64,000 bases of DNA from Laetiporus sulphureus 93-53 (taxonomy: Eukaryota; Basidiomycota; Agaricomycetes; Polyporales; Laetiporaceae). Position numbers and translations under genes: made by a program. The notes under the pieces are model-generated. The model was not told the DNA's origin. It was given only the letters and a program-made list of their open reading frames with translations, and searched no databases. Where the stretch lies: assembly GCF_001632365.1 (NCBI RefSeq), contig NW_024468516.1:140696-204695 (forward strand), in the 5' to 3' direction. Shown one piece after another: positions 35,839 through 46,528 of this stretch (its first letter is position 1; each line of letters begins with the position of its first letter).

Positions 35839-38800
35839 TCAGTCTGAGGTAATATCGATCACATCTGTTGGATCATGTTGTATCTTTTTCCGCTTCCTAG
35901 GCGGCCTTGCGGCTGCTATGGCTGCGGATGTCGAAGTGGATGCTGTAGAAACTGGGGCCATGTTGGTTGACGGATTTGCAATGTGAAAGTAAGGCCTGGA
36001 TTGAATACCTTGTGTCCCTGAAGTACCCCGCGGGACGATACGATGCGAAGCCATAGGCCGCGAGGTGTTCTGTACGACTTGAACATTAGCTCCTGAGGTG
36101 GACGCAGCTGCTTGTGCCGCGGGACGACTGCTCGAGGCACTGCTTTGAGTTGTCGTTGTAATGCCGCTTCCATTGCCATGCAGCAGGGCCACGATTCGGT
36201 TGTAGTCGCTATCCAGTATCATTCGGAGTTCCTCTGAATTACCACTGATACCTTTGAGGAGTGCGTATCCTTTCTTCTGGTCGGACACCCATCGTACAGG
36301 GTGGTATATCGCATCCGTCTTGGTGACCTAGCGTAGAAGGGTCAAAATGCACCTCCGAAGGCTTTTGAGTCCTTGTGCACATACCTTCAAATCTTGCGGC
36401 GATGTGCGGATTGTGTCCCAGGCCGCGATTTTGTCGGCACCGCAAGACCTCAAATATGTTTCGACATGTTTCTTCGCAGGGGCACCAATCTTTTCCCATG
36501 TACGACTCCGTTCGGGCTTGTGAAGCAGAAACTGCCGCACACCGGAGCAAGGTTGGCAATTGCATGTCCATCGTCTTTGGATGCTTTGCATCTGAGCAGT
36601 GCAGTCAGCGGGCCGTGGGCCTAAGACCTTCTCGACCCACGCAAGAGCAGTTTTGCGCAACACGACAGCGGATGCACCAGTTGTGACAGGCTCCTTGTGC
36701 GCCTCGGCAACCTTGCGCAACTCAGGAACGAGGGGCACCAGAATGTCCCTGACGTACTGTTCTGCGAGAAGTGCTGGATTTACTACTCGTCTTAGGATGA
36801 TGTGACATGCCTCCAGGACGTTCAACGAGAAACAGGATTCCAGAGCATCGATAATTGGCTTGACTACCGACGCAGGTGTGACTGGCGTGGCAGGACGTGC
36901 CCAATACCCATAGCTGACGCTGCTAGTCCTGGCTTCCTGTGGAAGATTCACTTCTGAGGCGTATTTTTTCCCAAGCCGAACGATGGCCGTCTGGACATCC
37001 GTCGTCGGAACCACAGTTGAGAAGTTCTCGCGGTTCGCATGCAATTCTTCAGCTAACGTCTGGAAGTTCAGCGCGTTCTGAGATAACGCCTCCAAACTTG
37101 GAATGATGCTGAAAAGCCGGTCATGGTCAGCCTAGAGATGCATTGAGAACTTGACGATAAGTTACTGACGTCGTTAACACCACTTGCGGCTGACCTGCCA
37201 GTACCATTGCCCTTATGACGGACGAGAGGTCTGGCTTAGATATGCTGTAAGGAGAACGAGCTGCCGACCGAAGATACTGGTCCATAGCAACGCCACACAA
37301 CTTGCGTAAGTCTATCACGGGACGATCAGCGGGACGCGATCGAATGGCATCGGTCAGCGACGAAAGCAGTGGGATCAAGACATCTTTCGCCTGCGTCTGT
37401 ATAACTTCACCGGTCTGGCCACTGAAGTTGGTGAGCTTGTCAATGATGAGCGGCACCAGCTCCTGTTGATCCGTTTTCAGGCACGTTTGAATGTACCGTT
37501 GAGCTTGCATGAGATTCTTTTCAGCTTCTGATCGTTCGTCACGGTACGCTGTATAGTACGGATATGCCTGTGCTTTCTTTGTAGAGGCATAGAAGTCCAC
37601 CCCAGAAATAGCAGCGGATAGAAGTTCCTTGACTATTCGCCGGCGCACACCCGGGTCTGCTGCTACCATATTGTCATGTAGGTAGGCAGAGAAATCCAGC
37701 AAGAAAGATGAATCCGCCAAGGCCTTCAATTGGGGAATTATACTACTGCTCTTCATTAGCAGAGCATTTACAAGTGCGATGATCATTCCTGATGCAACGT
37801 ACCTCTGTTCCAAGAACGGTGACCCTCCGTATCTAGTGGCCAAGGAGAACATCAAATCACACTCGTCTGCTGCGGGTTTGGCGAGCGTGTTGGCAATCTT
37901 GAGACGCTGTTCGTCAAACCACCCAGTGGGGAGGTCTGCAAACAACTGTCGGTTTTCTTCCAATACCGCTTCTTGGAGGTGGTCTAGCAGCTGAAACCTG
38001 AGCCGATTGCTACTATCTCGTAATAGACTGGCCTCGATACTATGTAGACCCAGCACAATCAAACGCGTCGTAACGGATTGTTATGACTGCATACTTACAT
38101 GATCTTGATAGACGTGAAACCAAACACGAGGAAGGCCGAGCAAGCATTGTTTACACCAATCGTGGCGATGCTTCGTTCTGCGTCGCAGACTTTGATAACT
38201 CTCACCCATGTGGCCAGATCTTTCCATCTCACAGCTGCCTCACAGACACTGGGCACCACTGTTGTGGCATCGGACGCAGATGCTCGGTGGAAAATGTAGT
38301 CGACCATGTCCATTTCATCTGCGGTAGGACTCGCGGAATTGCTAGCCTTGATGGTATCGCATGCATACTGAAGGCCTTCGGCGCCGTGCATGATGTCAAC
38401 GTCGTTCCTTTTCGGCCAGATCACAAGCGCAGTCCGCCGATACCCTGAAGAAGATTAGTTCCCGGTTGAAATCATCTCGTACTTCAATGCTCACATCGTT
38501 CAAGAGAACCAGCGCCCTAAGCAGCTCGTCAGAACATTACACGGTATTCCAATCAAATCGGATGTCTCACATTGCCGAGGTATCCCTCATAATCTTGGTC
38601 GTCGCACTTTTCCTCTTGCAATGTGTCCGCCAAATCCTCCGGTATTGCCTCATGTTCAGTATCAATCTCGAGTTCTTCCGTAATCAGCCTTCCGTCGAGG
38701 TCGACCAGAGTCTCGATGCTGACATCGCTCTCCTCCACCTCTGCCATGCTGACCTCGTCGTTCCCATAGCCTCCGCCACAGTCATCCGCATAGCCCTTGA

Positions 38801-40371
38801 GGTGACATACTACGGTGGCAAGGCCAATACGGAAATCAAGTTGCTTTGCCACAACGTCAAGTGTTGCAACAAGCTGGGCGTCGTCGCCTTTGAGTGCGCT
38901 GCCACGGAGACTTGCTAGGGAATATTTGTGATCGAGAAGGTATACAACTTTGCTCGGAGCCTTGCCGTCCAGGTTTTGCTTCCAAGACAGCAAAACGCGA
39001 CGCAATTTTTCTACGGCGTTCGCATTCCCCGACAATGCAGGTCGAAGCGAGCTTGTGGTATGGATCAGATTGAAGGATAGAGCGAGTCTGAAGCCCTCCG
39101 TAATGGGCTTCACCTCCTGCTTGACATCCGTGTACCATGCCAAGACAGATGTCTCAAATAGGCTCTTGGGACTGCAATCGTAGACCGAGGATAGACTGCC
39201 ACGCGAGACGTGCACGGCGCCTCCGCTGAACTTGGACGGGAGTACTATCACAATTGTGGCAAACATGCCATCCATCTTCTCGGTGCTAGCCGATGATCAG
39301 TAAGACAACGATAAGCGTATAAAGACGTACTCCACATGAGGCAAGAAGCTGGCAATACAAGGACTGAGCGGGCGCAGCGAAGAGAAAACGGCAACTCGTA
39401 TAATAGGAGCTTATACAACTCGCAGCGCGATTTACTAGCTGCGATATTGACATCCAGCACCGTACAAACATCCGACATAAGTCGAGCCCAAGAAAGTCTT
39501 CCATGCAGGGTTCTCAAACCTAATCTGCAGATCTGATATTCAACAAGCACGCTTCCAGCCGGCAAGACCTCAAATTCACCTGTTTTGCATCAATCTCCCA
39601 TGTGTCTCGTACGGATTTGTCGAGCACTGTACGCTCGCCCATACCAAATGGCGCTGGCTCAGCTTTCGATTTGATCGCCTCTGCGTCCCGGATACTCAGT
39701 GGCAGACCAATCGTGCCCAGACCTTCAACGCGCAGTGCCGGATTGGGTGCATCAGGATACGCACGATTGAAGGCGAATGCTCCTTCGAACGAGAGGTCGG
39801 ATAATATGTCGATGAGTTCAGCCTAGCAGCAGGCTCAACGTAAGCCAGACCATATCTAGACTGAACGCACACGGATATATTCAGACGGACAGTCCACAGG
39901 ACGTTCATCCCCATCTCCTTCACCTTGATTATCGTCTGGTTCGGCTTTGATAGCCCCGTTATTCTGCTCGTTCCAGCTATGCATGCTCTGTGGAACTAGG
40001 TCCTCATCAGCGCCGCCCAAAATAGGACGATTATGTGCGTAATGATACCTGCTCCTTGTGAAGCGTCAGCGATTGTTGGCTCGATCACGACGTCTGCATT
40101 GCCTAGCTCTCGTGCATTAGGATCGCTTTTGGGACAGCTGCTAGCGGCATTGATCATGTCAGGATTCTCCAAGGCGTCTGGGTGATGGTATCTCGTCTCC
40201 GCCTTGTCCAGACAGTTACTTCCTCTAAATATTCAGATCCGAAAACGGGCTGGGTGAGCGCGAGAGAAACAGTACTGACCACAATGTTCGCAGACAGACA
40301 CCGTGGACGGCAAATCTTCCACCTGCAGTGACCGCTATTTAAAGCGACAGCTCACCTGGACGGAACGCCAT
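35839..40371 (-). pseudogene. Large 2OG-Fe(II) oxygenase-domain gene, frameshifted
   Basis: Thirteen exons: 40371-40356, 40315-40280, 40222-40049, 39995-39871, 39822-39580, 39524-39396, 39348-39331, 39285-38571, 38516-38495, 38444-38099, 38039-37170, 37108-36385, 36327-35839, about 1300 codons. The oxygenase core shows PHVDTEKMDGMFATIVIVLP (iron ligands H and D), SRGSLSSVYDCS and VLAWYTDVKQEVKPITEGFR. Long helical repeats follow (LVLLNDVS is a wrong-frame trace; RTALVIWPKRNDVDIMHG is right). In exon 6, RFENPAWKTFLGS and SDVCTVLDVNIAASK are in frames offset by one base (near 39474-39490), and without correction a stop follows. The distal iron-ligand His expected in the HEVKPIT-type segment is Gln. 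The first four exons are predicted from phase. It could also be a sequencing error in an intact gene. Confidence 0.6.
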
Positions 40372-41797
40372 CTTTGCCCAGCTCGCTTCTTGATCACACG
40401 GTCGCGACCGAGTAAAGCTTTCACTCGTGAGAGATTCGAAGAACTAAACTGATTTACCATCAGGTTTTGCGGCAATCGTACCAAAATCTCGTCTGATGCG
40501 TGATCAGTGGAAGAAAGCAGTGGATGATTCTGATAGCATCCGATGATCCACCTCGTCAGAGATTATACGCTGAAGGTATCATGGACCTCACCTATGAGGA
40601 AGCACTGGATATACATATATCGATGAAGTCTCAGGAATGACACCGTTCCGATGAGGGTAGCTATAAAGGATTCCCCTCAAGCATAGTACTTCAACGCAGT
40701 ATGTTTCCACACGTGTCCCTTGCTCGCCAGAGCAAGGCTCAGCCTCGAAATGAACGCCGGGCGCTTTCCACTGTTTGGCAGTATTCGCTCAGGGTGGCTT
40801 ACCGTTCTCTGTTCTTTGTGAGCTGCTCAATTTATATTCCTTCGTGTTCTTCAATTCGTCGCTGTCGGATCTACTTCATGATGTTTGTCTTCACCATGCC
40901 CTGGGGCATCATGCATAGTATCTGTTTTGCCATCTTCTCATCTGCTGGATGTCCACTGTCAAAGCTCATCTCAATTCATCTCAATTCAACCTCAGTCTCT
41001 GAAATTTCATTCCTTCATTGTTGCTATCCAGATGCTATGGCAGTATATCAGATTCTTTCATATACCCTTCTGCTCCTGAAATCACAAGCATGTTTATGGC
41101 AGTGCCATGTTCTGTGTGTCGCTTGTACAATTCCTGCATGATATATAGGTTAAATGATTGATATATATAGTTTTTCGTAGTGGCTACCCAAGTTTGAAAT
41201 TTAGGGCATGCAACACTGATAGCAAATGCAATGGAGGCAATTTTTTCTCAAAGGTAAGACACCGGTTAACATTTACTACACCTTATGCACTTGTTACACG
41301 GCATCTAAGGCGAGCAAGGGATCTGCCGCCAAGGGCGGCACTTCTCGAGTTCTGAAGTGTTGCATTTGAAAACAGTATCCCTAATCAGGCAACTGTAGCA
41401 AGCTGAATAGCGTAAACGAACGGATGTAAATTGAATACTCCATACTTCGGGTCGCGAGAGTGACAGACGCGATGTGACACGCATGGCAGCCATCAATATT
41501 CAACATTGAACAATCCCGCCGTGCATGGGCCATGGGCCGCTCCTTGCAACGAGAACGACGTTCTGCATCTTTATTCGCCGAAATCTGCGAAAAGCCGACG
41601 AGGCGAAAGTTGGAGGTGCGTTCATGTTCCAACTCCGCTTTGGGTGGCGGCCGTCTCTGCCGGCGGCAAACGACGATCTATCACATCAGTGAACGTTGAT
41701 CAGGCCCACCGTGACGGCTAACTGGGCTCGCTATGCATGCAATGCACCTTCTTACAGCCACCACGTCCAGCATTCTGTCCAGTAGTCCTTATCCACC
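40372..41797. other. AT-rich intergenic region
   Basis: 1.4 kb between the 2OG-Fe oxygenase start and the coiled-coil gene. The part 40700-41300 is markedly T- and A-rich and has a long open frame (40701-41141) without recognisable protein features. It may be a degraded repeat, but no terminal repeats or transposase motifs were found. Confidence 0.35.
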
Positions 41798-42281
41798 ATG
41801 AACTCTTCATCCGGACAGTTTGAAGAGCTAAACGACGATCGCCGGTTGGTGCCAATGACCTCGATTCCGTCATGCGTTCACGCAGCGTAACTTGGTAGAG
41901 AATATGCCTCGCGACCTGAGGATGCGGTATCTTCTGAGCGTTCGGGATCATCTCCGCATCTGTTGGACCTCGATTTGCCCGCGTCCGAACTCGACCTTAC
42001 CACAACGTTCGAGTCCATCATGTCAGAGCCAGCATCGCGTCCAGACACAGGGTAAGTCACAGCGCATGGTACTATCCTGACTCCGCTGAGCGATGGATCG
42101 GACACGCAGAATGAATACGGTGCAGAAGCGAGCGAGCAATGTTCTGAAGCTGACCCAGGAGCACGCCAAGCTTCAGGCCGAGCTCAAGGCAATGACAGAG
42201 AGGCTTGAGGCCGCAGAGCGCAGGCAGCGGGAGCTGGCCGAGAGAGCGGCGGCCAAGGAACGGCGGATCCCCACATCGTGA
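41798..42281 (+). CDS. Small acidic / coiled-coil protein, unknown
   Basis: Three exons: 41798-41844, 41899-42051, 42110-42281 (123 codons plus stop). The N-terminal half is acidic and Ser-rich (GSSPHLLDLDLPASELDL). The C-terminal half is a regular coiled coil (LKLTQEHAKLQAELKAMTER, LEAAERRQRELAERAAAKER). The start has a good context (CCACCATGA). Splice phases agree and both introns are 54-58 nt, supporting a real gene. No family was recognised; it could be a fragment-sized partner protein. Exon 1 joins exon 2 at a weaker GTTGGT donor. Confidence 0.5.
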
Positions 42282-42760
42282 CTCGCTGCACTACCCACGC
42301 GCTTCCTTCTTTTACATATAGCATTGCCTTCTCTACTATACCCAGATGTTCTCACCCGACTAATCGCCAGCCTGGAGTCAGCCATGTCCGGAGGGTTCTG
42401 TACCAGAATACCGCCTCGTCATAGCCAATATATATAGAATGGTATGCCTGCTATCGATTCGCGTGTGGCAATATGCCCGACTGCAGGGAGATATGTATAT
42501 GTATCGCATCAATATGTACCTTGAAGTCATGTCCAATTGTGTGCTTCATGCAGGGCGCAGTTAAGGGGAAGTCAAACTGCGAAGGGTGGGTAGGCAGGAA
42601 TCGAGCGGCGTCAGCAAGACAACAACTACGGCTAGTAGTATTAATTCGGTTCTCATCGTACCCCACACCTTATCAAGTGATCTGAGGCTATAAAGATGCT
42701 GCAACCACCCTCTGCCTCCGTCTCCTATCCTCTCCCATCCTCCAGTTAGCTGCGATCGTA
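42282..42760. other. Intergenic, nothing recognised
   Basis: Between two plus-strand genes. TATATATAGAATGG near 42429-42441 and TATAAAG at 42689 (72 bp upstream of the next ATG) are candidate TATA boxes. Confidence 0.4.
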
Positions 42761-44940
42761 ATGGCCAACCGACGACCTTCTGTCCTCGACTCTCCGGTGC
42801 CGGGCACCATGCTGGCCAACCGACGACCCTCGGTGTTCGACTCGCCCTCGTCGAGGCGTCAGTCGGGTCTGTCGTCTCGCCGCCCCTCAATCGACCCGGC
42901 GAGGCTGGTCCCGATGGACAAGTTAGTGTCTTTTTATCCATATATGCATGTCTCTCGACAGCACGGCCATTCTCGGTGGTAAATCTGGCTCGAACTTGGG
43001 CGTCGTCGGCAACGCAAATGTGAAGGCGCCTATCGTTGATGAAAGAACATGAACCTATGCGCAATGTGTTTATATTCTGGCCTAAGGAGCTACACGCTGA
43101 GCTGTTATGCACGATCCTTGCTGGAAGGGTCTACCAGAGTTAAGCCCACTATTGACTGTGTAGCGAAGGAATTGATCGACATGCCACAGGCAACATATAT
43201 ACGACGAGAGCCAGTCGATCGCACCATTCCGATTCATATCTGCGTTGACAGAATGGATCTAACCAGTGCACATTGCTTGCTTTCACAGAGCTTTTGCTAT
43301 CAGTGGACATGAAGATTTCAATGTCGTCTTCGTCGGCGCTGGCAATATCATGTTCGGTATGTGCTCCGTCGTAGCGCATTTATCTCCATTTGGACGCGTG
43401 TTCTTTCTACAGGATCGGAAGAAGGTCCCTGGAATCACTCCTTCCGTTTCGAACAGTGAGGACTCCTTGAGATCACAGATGGCCAGCCATACTCATTGAT
43501 TATTTGTCTCCTACTGACAGCAAGCTGGGTCCGCGCTTGAAGGTCGTCGCATTGATCGATCCTGCCGTCGAGCGTGCCACGGCAGTGTTGCAAAAGAAGT
43601 GCGACACCTTCGTGCGCTCCGCCTACGAGAACACGCGCGTCTTCCGCACGCTCGAGGACTTCGTGAAGAATATGTCGCGCAAGGACACTCCCCGCGCCGT
43701 GATCGTGGGGAGTCCGCCGATGTTCCGCGGCACCACTCAGCCTGGGCGCGACATTGAGCTGCAGATCCTGCGCCACTTCCCCGGCGTTGCGATGTTCATT
43801 GAGAAGCCCGTGGCCACTGGTCCGTCGAGCGAGATCGAGGAGGTATTCAAGGTTGCCAAGTTCATTAGCGAAAGCGGCACCGTCTGCTCCATCGGGTTTG
43901 TGCTCAGAAGTTAGAATTGAAGTCGAAGGCTGACTTTTGCAAAACGGCAGGTACATGTTGCGGTATCTGAAGGCAGTTCAGATGATGAAGCAGATCATCA
44001 ACGACAACAACCTCACCGTCATGGCCACGGTCGCCCGCTATGCCTGTGCGTACGAGGCCATCGCCAAGCCCGACTGGTGGGACAAGTCCAAGAGGTAAGC
44101 GATATGCACATGATCAGGCGGCCGCATGTTGACGCGCTTTGCCTACAGTGCTGGCCCTATCGTTGAGCAGGGCACGCACTTCTGCGACCTTTCTCGCTAC
44201 TTCGGAGGCGAGGTCGACATGACCACGGTCAGCGCGCACTCTCTCGAATGGGACGAGAACGCCGGCCACCTCTCGAAGATGGCGGTCGATGAGACCGCTA
44301 TTCCTCCCGAGAACAGGATCCCGCGTGTCACTGCTGCTACATGGTAAGTACCCACTATCGTTACTGAGGACATGCTTTGATCGTGTTCTACAGGAAGTAC
44401 GACAGCGGTGCGGTGGGCAGCTTCACCCACCTTGTCGCACTCCAGGGTCACGATTACAGCTGCGAGCTTGAAGTGTACGCAGATGGCTACCAGCTGAAGT
44501 ATGTCCACCTCTTACCGCGACCTAGCTGAGAATGTGACGCGAACGTAACACCAGGCTCGTCAACCCGTATGTGCAGCCGGTCCTTTGGATTCGTAGGCCA
44601 GGCAGCGACCACGAGGAGTCCTACCGTTTCCCCGATGATGATCCATTCTTCTCTGAGGTCAGTTGACTCCTTTAATTAGTCGCTCTTGACCAATGTGTTG
44701 ACGCTTTGTGACAGATCTCCGTGCTGATCGACAACATCGAGGACATCGAGGAGGAACCGGAAACCGCGCAGATCCTAAGCTCCTTCGAAGGTTCGTCTCT
44801 TGCTGCGCATATGAGGAGCGGTCCTGAATCTGTAGTCTGCTGTTCTAGATGCATGCAAGACCTACCAGCTGACTTGGGCCATTCGAGAGGCTACTGAGCG
44901 CAACCGTAAGAATAAGAGAGAAACAACTGTCGTGGAGTAA
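42761..44940 (+). CDS. GFO/IDH/MocA-type NAD(P)-dependent oxidoreductase
   Basis: Rossmann-fold dehydrogenase; the substrate is not known. Eleven exons in the best-phase model: 42761-42921, 42962-42978, 43291-43356, 43413-43455, 43521-43895, 43951-44094, 44149-44343, 44394-44498, 44555-44657, 44715-44790, 44849-44940 (458 codons plus stop). The nucleotide loop is NVVFVGAGNIMFGSEEGPWN; then RLKVVALIDPAVERATAVL, VGSPPMFRG, VAMFIEKPVATGP with the EKP motif and GPIVEQGTHFCDLSRYFGG of the catalytic domain. The N-terminal 55 residues are basic and Ser/Pro-rich with three RRPS motifs. The intron after exon 2 is 312 nt in this model and begins with an open coding-like segment, so the 5' structure is uncertain. 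Confidence 0.85.
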
Positions 44941-45192
44941 GCGCAGAGCACGTGAAAGCAGTATCATATCCTCTCGATATCACTCATGAAAAGTGAAAGG
45001 CAAAGCGGCGAAATACTCATACATTCCTGTACGATAAAAATAGCAAAACAATGGATGGTTGCGATTGCTCGCGAGACACAGTTGAGGCGGACACTGGTAC
45101 ATATGGTTTTGCAGAGCAATGGTACAGCCAATCCCCAAATCAAGACGGGTCAAAGCGATAACTTTCAGTACATAAATGCAAGCGGACTGCGC

Positions 45193-46114
45193 TCACTGCG
45201 ATTCGGTGTGCTGCTTCTTCGTTTCTTCATCAGCTAATTCGCCTGCTTGCCCCTGGGAGGCGGAACTATGCTTCCTTTTCCTCTCGAGCTTCGCCTTCTC
45301 TCTTTTCGCTTCTTCGTCCCACTCTTCCTGTAGATGCGTTTTAAGCGTGGGCATGTTCTTCTGCTCTTTGTCGCATCGCCAGCATACTAAAGGCTCCTTT
45401 AACAGAGGCTCGTACTGGCTCGGCTTGAGCTGGGACATCTGTGACAATGCTTAGGATGTGCAGGCCAGGAGGGTTACTGAAAGCGACTCCGGAGTCTAAC
45501 ATGCGTGGCCCTATGTCGCTTCCAGGCTTATTGAGATGACACTCACCATGGCAAAGTATGAGGGCTCCGCATCGAACCAAGAGCGGATGTCATCAAGGGG
45601 AAGAAAGAAACCCAGTTTAGGATTAAATGAGTTATAATGCTTCTTGACCTTCATACTGGCGGAGCATAAGTCGGACGAGATGACGTGGAGATGGAGGTGT
45701 CTTCCTAGAATGTGAGCACCTTATTTCATTCGGCACATGAAGTACAGAGACGCACTCCATAGAGGACACAGCATGGAACCCGGTCCAGATACCCCACTTG
45801 AAACCATACCTCTTCATCATCTCTTCCTCAATCATCGCTCGCGCAGTCTTGGCCGTTTCATTCAGCCTGTCCAGGAGGTCCTTTGCCCGTGCTTTGTCGC
45901 ACTTGAGCAGGGTCCGGAGGTTCGTGAGCTCGAAGACAGTAAACGGCGGAAGGACACGTGGCAGGACGAGCAGATGGAATATGGATTTGGGGAATGCGTC
46001 GAATATTGTGATAGTATCAGCGTTGTGAGCTAGCAGGATCGACGCAGGGATCGCTTTGTCAGGGTCGGCCCTGAGAGCGTAGCCACGCAGGATAGTTAAA
46101 CGAGACATGGTCAT
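45193..46114 (-). CDS. HNT3: Aprataxin-like DNA adenylate hydrolase
   Basis: Removes AMP from aborted DNA ligation 5' ends in the nucleus. Three exons: 46114-45756, 45700-45547, 45438-45193 (252 codons plus stop). HIT-domain features: ITIFDAFPKSIFHLLVLPR, KWGIWTGFHAVSSME and the catalytic His triad HLHLHVISSDLCS, followed by KHYNSFNPKLGFF. The C terminus holds the zinc finger (LVCWRCDKEQKNMPTLKTHL then QEEW), the C2HE type of fungal Hnt3, and a basic-acidic tail. The initiator could be Met-1 or Met-3; both lie just before the conserved region. Confidence 0.93.
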
Positions 46115-46528
46115 CAGAGACTCATGCAGTTTACGATGAGCTCGTCGTCAACTTCGTTCTGAGGGCAGCCGGCAGACAGTTGAGGATGAAGGTTGAGCTG
46201 CGAAGTCGCGCCTCCTTCGAGACCGGGGCTCGGACGCGATCACGTGGTACGCGATCCTGACAGGAGAGCAGGGATGCGACGCCGCATCTCCTCGGTATTC
46301 GGAAAGCAAATACGTTAGATTCCTATCAGCTACTCGCAAATCAGATTGCAGGAAGAATGTAGAATTACTACATATGATGCATTACGACAAACGAACGCCG
46401 AGAAAGCCCCGTAACATTCCAAAGAGTCAAAGATAGTACACGAGCACCAAAGCACAGCATGTCAGCAAAACGCACAACAGAAGACACTATATGAGCAATA
46501 ATACTAGGGAATACGTGTAGCAGCGCGA
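46115..46528. other. Intergenic, HNT3 upstream region
   Basis: Between the HNT3 start and the stop of the unknown 454-aa gene on the same strand. Nothing recognised. Confidence 0.4.

Noticed and set aside
38486..38493. In-frame TGA in the 2OG-Fe oxygenase exon 9
   Set aside because: A better donor (GTGAGC at 38494-38489) comes before the TGA and restores ERWYRRTALVIWPK, so it is intronic.
40701..41141. Protein gene of 146 codons in the AT-rich region
   Set aside because: Low complexity, no conserved motif and no splice structure; base composition looks like intergenic or degraded repeat DNA.
40372..41797. Transposon in the AT-rich region
   Set aside because: No terminal inverted repeats, target duplications or transposase-like motifs could be seen.
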